Positions 57,561 through 64,000 of a DNA stretch of 64,000 nt are shown piece after piece. This stretch comes from Takakia lepidozioides. Its lineage: Eukaryota > Streptophyta > Takakiopsida > Takakiales > Takakiaceae. The translations under genes were made by a program, and so were the position numbers. The stretch spans positions 21,142,001 through 21,206,000 of the forward strand of contig CM060731.1 of assembly GCA_030704615.1 (NCBI GenBank). The letters run 5' to 3'. Numbering within the stretch: position 1 is the stretch's first letter; each line of letters starts with the position of its first letter. The notes beneath the pieces were generated by a model that worked only from the letters and a program-made list of their open reading frames with translations, ran no database searches and was not told where the DNA came from.

Positions 57561-60500
57561 ATGGGCCACTACAGACCTCGGAGACCATTTATCTGGCAAG
57601 ATGAAATGACAGAGGTTCGCGAGCTCTTTCGAAGAGTTGCACGTGTTAAACACAGTGGCTTCACTGGATTTAGTGTCTGGGGGGAGGAAACCCCCACAGC
57701 AGAGACCCTAAGTAAAAATCGTTTGAGGAGGCGGCGAGCTCAGTTTGCAGTTGACCTCACACATTTGAATTACAAGGAACCCCCTTTTGAAGCCTTAACG
57801 CACTTGCACAACATCCGGGGTATGTGCTCCCGCATCCAACGGCAGGTACATTTGTGCTTTAATTCAGAATTGTGCCTTTTTCTTTATGTTTGAAAAGTTA
57901 GACTGTTGGAGGATTTGTCTTGTCCTCTCTCTCCGATCCTATTTCTCTTTGAAGACCTCTTCAGTGCTCTTCAGTGTCGCTTCAGACAGAAGTGCCCCCT
58001 ACAGACGATGAATTCTGCAGTGAGTGCATTTTCAAGTTTGCTGATGAGTAAAACTACAATGGCAGGAGACATTCACCGAGAGAAAGAAAAAGGATGTGGA
58101 TTTGGAGGTGAGTCCTGCATTGCTTCGTCGGCCAATGACAGCGACCAATCCTCGCAGGGCGAAACAAAACCCAGACTTCGGCAGGCCTCACTCAGCTCCT
58201 ATCCCTGACCTGGGGCAACCCCCACTACAGTATGCACCTCCAAAGCCTAAATTTTTATATGATGTCACCCACAGGTCTACGAGGACTTCCAGAACAAGTG
58301 GTGCTTCTTCGGACTGCCCTCCTGTGAGTCGCAGTAACTCTAGGCATTATCACTGCAAGAGCGCTGATTATTCCTCAGTGAGTCCAGGTTTGCACAATAT
58401 TTCTAATATTACTAGCTCATTGAATTATTTTGACAGATGTATTTAGGTTGCATTGGATCTATCTAATAGACAGGATCCTATTTATCTGGGCTACCAGGCA
58501 TTGATGATGGAGGTCTGGTTGCACTTGAATCAATTATGATATCTTTTGATTGAGGGTGCCGGAGACCCAGGTAAAGGATTGGTATACGGTGGGCTGCATG
58601 AAGCATGAAACGTCCTACATGAATGTTTGCAGATAATTTGCAACATCTAGGATGATCTCTTGCAAATTCTTCAACCTGTAGTTCGTATCTACAGCATGGA
58701 ATTAAGTCTTACTTATATTTAATTGGGCTTACAGAGGATGTAGGTGCAAGAGAAGACAACGAGAAGCCACAGAAACTTATATATCCACGGGAAGCCCAGA
58801 GAGGGTTGGGGGGTGGAATGGATAGGAGCTTGGTTCAAATAGATCATTGTGGGTGCCAACCTAATGTGGCCAAAAACAGGGATAGAGAGACACTAAATGC
58901 ATTTAGGCAGAAGCAAAGGATTTATTTTGTAGCTACGAAGAGAAGAGAAGATGCTGTACAAAGAGAAAAATCACATCTGACTGAAATTTTTCATCTGCTT
59001 ATTTGGCAGAAGGCTCAAACCGGTCATCCCCTGGCCTTGATAAGAAGATGTTGAGCAGCGAACTTCATAGCTTTTCTGACCAGACTTATGGCGAGTCTTC
59101 CCCAAGATCAATTTATTCAGAGCATCCTGGAGCAAGACAAGGTGGTAGTAGACCTGTGATAATGGCTGCACAGCACATAGAAAGACCTCCCTCACGAATG
59201 ATGCATGAACGGCCTCTGTCAGAAAACCGCACTGAAAGACCTTTATCTCGGAATGTGGTAGATAGGCTCCCGTTAGAGAGACTCAATATGAACCGGGTGG
59301 GGGACATCTCGTCTTTGATGTCATCAAGCAATGTGGAGATCACATCATCTAAGAGAGACTCACTAAGTCTTGCACGGTCAATCCACGGTGATTCGCGAAG
59401 GACTGGTATGACATCTCTCTCCCTCTCTCTATCCTTATTATGTGTCATAGGAGAGTTAAGGAAAAAGTATTACATCTCCCTTCTCTGTCTCTCATCTCTT
59501 TGAATTACAATGTTTGTACGTTCTTACCATATTGAGTGGCATAGTTGCCTTTACTCCCACTCAATCTATCCTCAAAGGTTTCAGTGAAGAGTATTTGCCT
59601 TAGCAATTAGTTCTCAAGTATAAATCAATTCTGCTGTCTTTCAATAGGTGTGAAACATCCCCCTTCGGGAAAATCTCAGGAGGAACCCATCTTTTATGTA
59701 CCTCCTGCAGCCTATGATGCATCATCAGAGAGGGCTCTAGTACCAGTCTTAGAAAGGCCAGGTTCCTCCCCTATCAAAGTTTTTCCCAATGGTGAGATCA
59801 TTAGGCAACTATCTCCCCGTGGAGTCGGGGCAGAGGCCATTGACTTCCGCAGGTGGTCGAATGCACCTCATGAAAGTGGATGAAGCTGAGCTTGCCCCTT
59901 TGAAGCAAAGAGTGAAGTTCGCTAGTCCATCTCGACGGCCTGAGACAAGAAAAAGTAATCACGATTTTCACTCCAAGTACTTAGAGGAATCATCACAGGA
60001 AGATTCATGGTCACAGAGAACCCAAGAAGACTTGTTGATCGAGTCTGAAAGAGTGGATGCCCAGAGAATTGTGAGCAGTTCACCTCTGTCCAGTATCTCC
60101 AGAGGGGGCAGTGATGCAGAGCCTTTTGATGAAAGAATTGGTACGATGGAGGATAGCCATGTTCTGATCAAGCATTCGTCAGACCCATATCTTGACTTCA
60201 GAAACTCCATGTTGGGCATGATTCGGGAGGAGCACTTGCAGGTATGACAGCACACACTCTGTCCTTCACATCTCTATTTGAAGAATAAAGTACTGCCATG
60301 CTTTTGGTAATGTCATTCTCTTGAAGTTGGACTGGAAGATTGCAGTATTGTTGGATCCATTGGTAGGGATTGGAGGGTGCTTTAACAGAATCAGTCAAAG
60401 TTTGATGTCCATGAGTAACTTCTACAAAATCTTTACATGGTTCATTCTAACCCTAGATCTTTTCCACTCTTCCCCAGGACCGGCATGTTGAGATGGAAGA

Positions 60501-60621
60501 GCTCTTTCAATATTACTTGGATCTCAACCCTGTTGTCCACCACCATGTTCTCAAGCAGGTTGTTGCAGACATCCGGAAAGATGTGTTGGCAGGCAGGTTG
60601 GGAGTTGACCACAGTTTTTGA
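57561..60621 (+). CDS. OVATE-domain protein (OFP-like) with a long N-terminal extension
   Basis: OVATE family proteins are plant regulators of organ shape, often repressors working with homeodomain proteins or TRM proteins. Six exons join in frame: 57561-57845, 58066-58387, 59010-59405, 59648-59791, 59853-60241 and 60478-60621, giving 559 residues. The OVATE domain is at about 491-548: DPYLDFRNSMLGMIREEHLQ, then MEELFQYYLDLNPVVHHHVL. The rest is mostly Ser/Arg/Pro-rich and probably disordered. An N-terminal block (MTEVRELFRRVARVKHSGFT, then VDLTHLNYKEPPFEALTHLH) looks folded, but I do not recognise it. Intron 4 is only 61 nt (ATG/GTGAGA to TTCCGCAG). The first ATG of the frame was taken as start. 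The protein is longer than the OFPs I know; a mis-joined N terminus is possible. Confidence 0.75.
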
Positions 60622-61173
60622 GATTGCAAGTGTAGTATAACCTATATGTGTTCTTCGCCTGTGGAACTATAGATGATATCTCATAGAACGGACATGAATT
60701 CGTCCTACCTGAATCTCCCAGGGCCACAGGGTGGAACCAAGGGTTCAATGACCCCGCCCCCAGTCATGCACAAAAATCCTTCACTTCCTCCCTGGAAATG
60801 AACAACAAGCGAGTTGTACCAGTTGGCATCTATCATCTTTCCGGTTTGAGTTGCTTGAGTGGTCTACAACCATTTCCCAACTTGCGAGATGGTTTTGCAG
60901 TGTATGTTGAAAGATGAATGATCAGATCAAAATCAATTCTCTTGGAACTTTAGTCACAATTCATTTACAAATCTCAGGACCAGTTTGGAGAGTTGCATTT
61001 CATGCAAGGCATCCAAATTGAAAACATTATTTTGTGTAGGAAGATGGGAGATGACACCTGCAATTATCTAGATTGACGAAAGACCATGACATAGACATTG
61101 AAGCATAAGGGGGTAGATCTGGCAGCGGAGAAATCGAGCAGAAAATGTATGTCAATCAATCCATGTGGACTAT
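60622..61173. other. Intergenic stretch between convergent genes
   Basis: It holds the 3' untranslated regions of the OVATE-domain and lipase genes. No gene or repeat is seen. Confidence 0.5.
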
Positions 61174-64000
61174 CTACTTAAACAGTCCTGATTTTGTATC
61201 ATTCCTTAAAGAAAAGTGAGATTCTCCTGCTACCTGCCTCAGGTCCTCAACATCCCCATTCAAAACATCTGGAGTAATGCCTATATCTGCACTAATCAAG
61301 GGGCCCCACTGCTGTCTCCGCTGCTTCCTTTGCAACCGCCTCAATCCCTTCAACTCGTGCCTGAGCTTGGTTCTCAGAGCCTTAAGATAACTGCGAGAAT
61401 CGTGGTTCTTGGATATAGTTCCCTCAGTGCCATAGGCAGCTGGATCACTCAATATTTCTAAGGGATGAGGAGTATTAAAAAACAGCCGCTCTGCAGAGCG
61501 CACACGACTTGCTGGAGAAAAGTCCCCATCATGTTCCTGTGGCTCCGAGTAATTGGGATATCGTACGGCATATAGCCCACCACCCACAGGAAGTAAAGGG
61601 TGTGGAGGGGCCTGTTCCTGCTCAGGTTGTAATATCACCAACTGACCCATTGGAGCATAAAGAAGTCTCTGCACATTCACAACAGGTGACATTGTCCCAT
61701 AAAATGCATTTCTGAAGGTGGATTTTATTTGTAGCTGTCCATTTCAACTGACGACCTACACAATACAATGAAAAATGGCAGACCAAGCACAACTGTCAAA
61801 AAATATGGGAGTACCTGCTGAAGAAGGCACGAATGGCTGCGAAAAATTCCATTGACCCGCTTGAGCACTTCTGCAACATGGTCAGGATAAACACAGGAAA
61901 ATGTACGAGGAACAATGTCAAAATGCATGGCCACTGACTGAATGAGGCTTTGCGGAAGCCCCAGCTGTTCCAGCAAGTAGTCACCCCCACACATGATGCA
62001 TGGTGACCCAAATGTATAAACAGGTAACAATGCGGTGGAAGGTACAACGTCCCGATGTCGAAGCATGAGGGGGAGAAGAGTAGCTAGACTGCCTCCTAGT
62101 GAATGGCCAGTGAAGCGGAACCGTGCTTTCTCCCCAAATGCCTCAATGTGCTCAAGAACCAATGGTATTAGCTGCTCATAGAGCCCCTTTGCAGCCTCGT
62201 AAATTCCACGGTGGACTCTGACGCCCAACTCTGGACCCTGCAAAAAAAAATCATTTGTAAACCTTGATAGCATCCTGGCTGCAATTTTGACAACACGGCA
62301 AGACTAAAGGGCCCAAAATTTCCACTACAGATATCTACAGCCAAACCACGTTCCTTCTGTACCTTAATGGCACAAACAAAGTTATTAAGAGCCTCAAAAG
62401 AGATGAGAGTGCTCACCTCAAATTGGGTTGGTTCAAATAGCAGATTAGCCTGCCAAGAAGCAAGAGAATCTGTGCCCTGAATGACAAAATGCCTGGTTTG
62501 GATGCCTGGATCATCACAAACAAACCACTCACATGGGCAACTATACTGTGACTGCAACTTGTTTGCCACAGCCTGCTTGGACTCTTCTTCAGCAACAACA
62601 GGGGCAAGAGTTGCTGCCGCACTGGAGGAGGTTACAGCAGAAGATAACCCGGACTCTGCATCTTTTGAGTCAGCAGCAGCATCTAATGACCTGTCGTCAC
62701 CTTCATTCGCCAAGATAGCCTCCAATTTCTTCGAATTATCATTATCTTTGGGAACTCTTTCTAGTATATTCCTGCTCACAAAGTCACCAAAGCCCCCTCT
62801 ATAATCACCAACCGCAATACCATCCTTGAAATGTAAGATAGCTTTTGTGTATGACTGGAGATAAGAGGCCGCTGAGGCAGCCAATGCATAAGTGGCGGCT
62901 GCAGCGCCTGAAGAGGATTCTTGTTTGTTGATATCTTGAATATTGCTGCTATCATGTCCACCTTCTGTTTCAGCACTGCTGCTATCAAGTGCACCATTGG
63001 CTTGGACATTGCTGCTATTAAATTCACCCTCTGCAACAACACCTGAGGGGGTAGTGGTTGCAACCCCTTCCTTGTTGGGGAGTGGAGTCAGGTTCTCTTT
63101 GGCTGCAGCTTTTCGCTCCAGTGATGAAGTAACATATATCAGATTATGAGGAGTGAGGAGCTCGGCTGGCTGCATACACATCATTTCCTTGTAAGATCAA
63201 GGAGAACCTTGCTGTGCCATGCAAAAAATGTAGGGGAATGCAATCACAACCACAATCAAAGGACCTTCAACACACTAACAAAGCCGCAACTGAAGTGACA
63301 CAATCTCGTGTAAATTATATCCTCCTCATCCCAGTAAAACAGAAACGAGAGGGCAGAAAAGAAAGGGATGGACCTCAATCTCTGGAATGAAATAGGCCTG
63401 ATTGCTCAGAAAGGCCAACTGCGTAATTAATTTCAACTCAGACAATGGAACTTGATGAAGGTAGTCTGCAAACGAATCCTTCTCGAGCAGGATACTTATC
63501 CGTGTCGATTCCTCCATAATTGGTTGACTAATTCCCTGCCGTGCCTGCATGCTATCAGCTTCACAGCCTGGGCAACCACATACCATAGTTGGAGACGCTA
63601 CAGCTCTCTCATCACCACTATTCTGCCTCCAAAAAAACTTCAGATGCCCTAGATTTGGCACCCAACTCCTTGAGGCACCATTAGCGGACATAGAAGAATC
63701 TTCTCCCACCGAACCTGTCTCTGTCCCTGATGTGCTGGTAGTTATGATTTGAACTGGTTCTACATATTGAGTACCCTCAAACTCCTCTGCTCTAGATGCA
63801 AGCCCATCAATACTTACTGAATTTTTGGCTCCATTGTCTAAAGTGGTACTATCTACATCTTCATCACGTAAACTAATGCCATGTACACGCTCTTCCATTG
63901 GAAAAGAGGCATTCTTCCCGGGATCATCAGTGTTGGTCGCTTTATCGTCTTTATCTTTCGTAAACCAAAGAAATCGGAGAGGCCCGGGAAGAACAGTTCG
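61174..64000 (-). CDS. PLIP-type class 3 lipase (plastid phospholipase A1 group), 5' end beyond the window
   Basis: PLIP enzymes are plastid phospholipase A1 lipases that release polyunsaturated fatty acids. Four exons are visible, all phase 0: beyond 64000-63374, 63169-62417, 62237-61815 and 61668-61174, covering 765 residues. The frame is still open at the edge ([14 protein letters not shown]). Landmarks: [53 protein letters not shown], the nucleophile GHSLGGS, then FGSPCI, the probable aspartate in HFDIVPR and the histidine in RSHSCLLQQ. After the lipase core, [16 protein letters not shown] matches the PLIP C-terminal region. A long Ser/Asn/Ala-rich insert (about 63110-62850) precedes the core. 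The acceptor GTGCAG at 61669 was chosen because it alone restores the frame and the family match. Confidence 0.85.

Noticed and set aside
57990-58065. A 30-nt exon plus 46-nt intron in the OVATE-domain gene
   Set aside because: The phases fit, but a 46-nt intron is too short for most plants, and the direct join 57845/58066 is in frame and simpler.
61669-61692. Acceptor CTTCAG further upstream for the last lipase exon
   Set aside because: It puts the exon in the wrong frame relative to the preceding donor; GTGCAG at 61669 restores both frame and family similarity.
1-64000. CRISPR arrays, operons, rRNA genes, bacterial-type ribosome binding sites
   Set aside because: Nothing in the window resembles them; repeats are minisatellites or transposons, and genes are spliced eukaryotic units.

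Overview
The window is nuclear DNA of a land plant. The genes have many introns with clean GT-AG borders, and the encoded proteins are plant types: a pentatricopeptide-repeat protein ending in a DYW domain, an OVATE-domain protein, a trihelix-like factor, F-box/kelch proteins, a PDF-motif (OSB-type) protein and a PLIP-type lipase. The PPR-DYW protein has very uniform repeats and introns are mostly short, which fits a non-seed plant (bryophyte, lycophyte or fern). This is inference; the species cannot be named from the sequence.

Layout, left to right. 1-5.4 kb: no confident gene, only an open frame running off the left edge on the minus strand. 5.5-9.1 kb (-): UVSSA homologue in four exons. 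9.6-10.9 kb (+): F-box/kelch protein, head-to-head with UVSSA. 13.1-14.0 kb (-): single-exon membrane protein of unknown function, head-to-head with a single-exon trihelix-like factor at 14.3-15.2 kb (+). 16.4-18.6 kb (-): type II membrane protein resembling a nucleotide-sugar transferase, five exons. 18.9-21.6 kb: repeat-rich block with a diverged duplication, tRNA-derived SINEs, a 42-bp tandem repeat and a foldback transposon. 22.4-25.3 kb (+): tail-anchored protein with a GC-AG intron, an apparent duplicated exon and a LINE fragment in an intron. 25.9-28.0 kb (-): large intronless F-box-like protein with a Lys/Pro/Glu repeat. 29.8-30.9 kb (+): decayed reading frame of unknown origin. 31.3-37.6 kb (-): DBP7/DDX31/RH17 DEAD-box helicase, ten exons. 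38.0-40.1 kb (+): exons of a PDF-motif protein with a candidate transit peptide, followed 0.2 kb later by a PPR-DYW editing factor at 40.2-42.8 kb (+); the two can be joined in frame by one intron. 43.7-44.3 kb (-): decayed gag-like retrotransposon. 45.3-53.2 kb (+): SF3B2 (SAP145), 18 exons. 53.3-57.5 kb: repeats, half of a RING finger and a SINE. 57.6-60.6 kb (+): OVATE-domain protein, six exons. 61.2-64.0 kb (-): PLIP-type lipase, cut by the right edge.

The genes do not form a pathway. They are mostly housekeeping functions (transcription-coupled repair, splicing, ribosome biogenesis, ubiquitin targeting, organelle nucleic acids, plastid lipids) arranged as separate units, several of them in close divergent pairs that may share promoters. 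Gene models were built by hand from reading frame, splice consensus and intron phase. For multi-exon genes the exon borders are listed in the evidence and the feature span covers start codon to stop codon.
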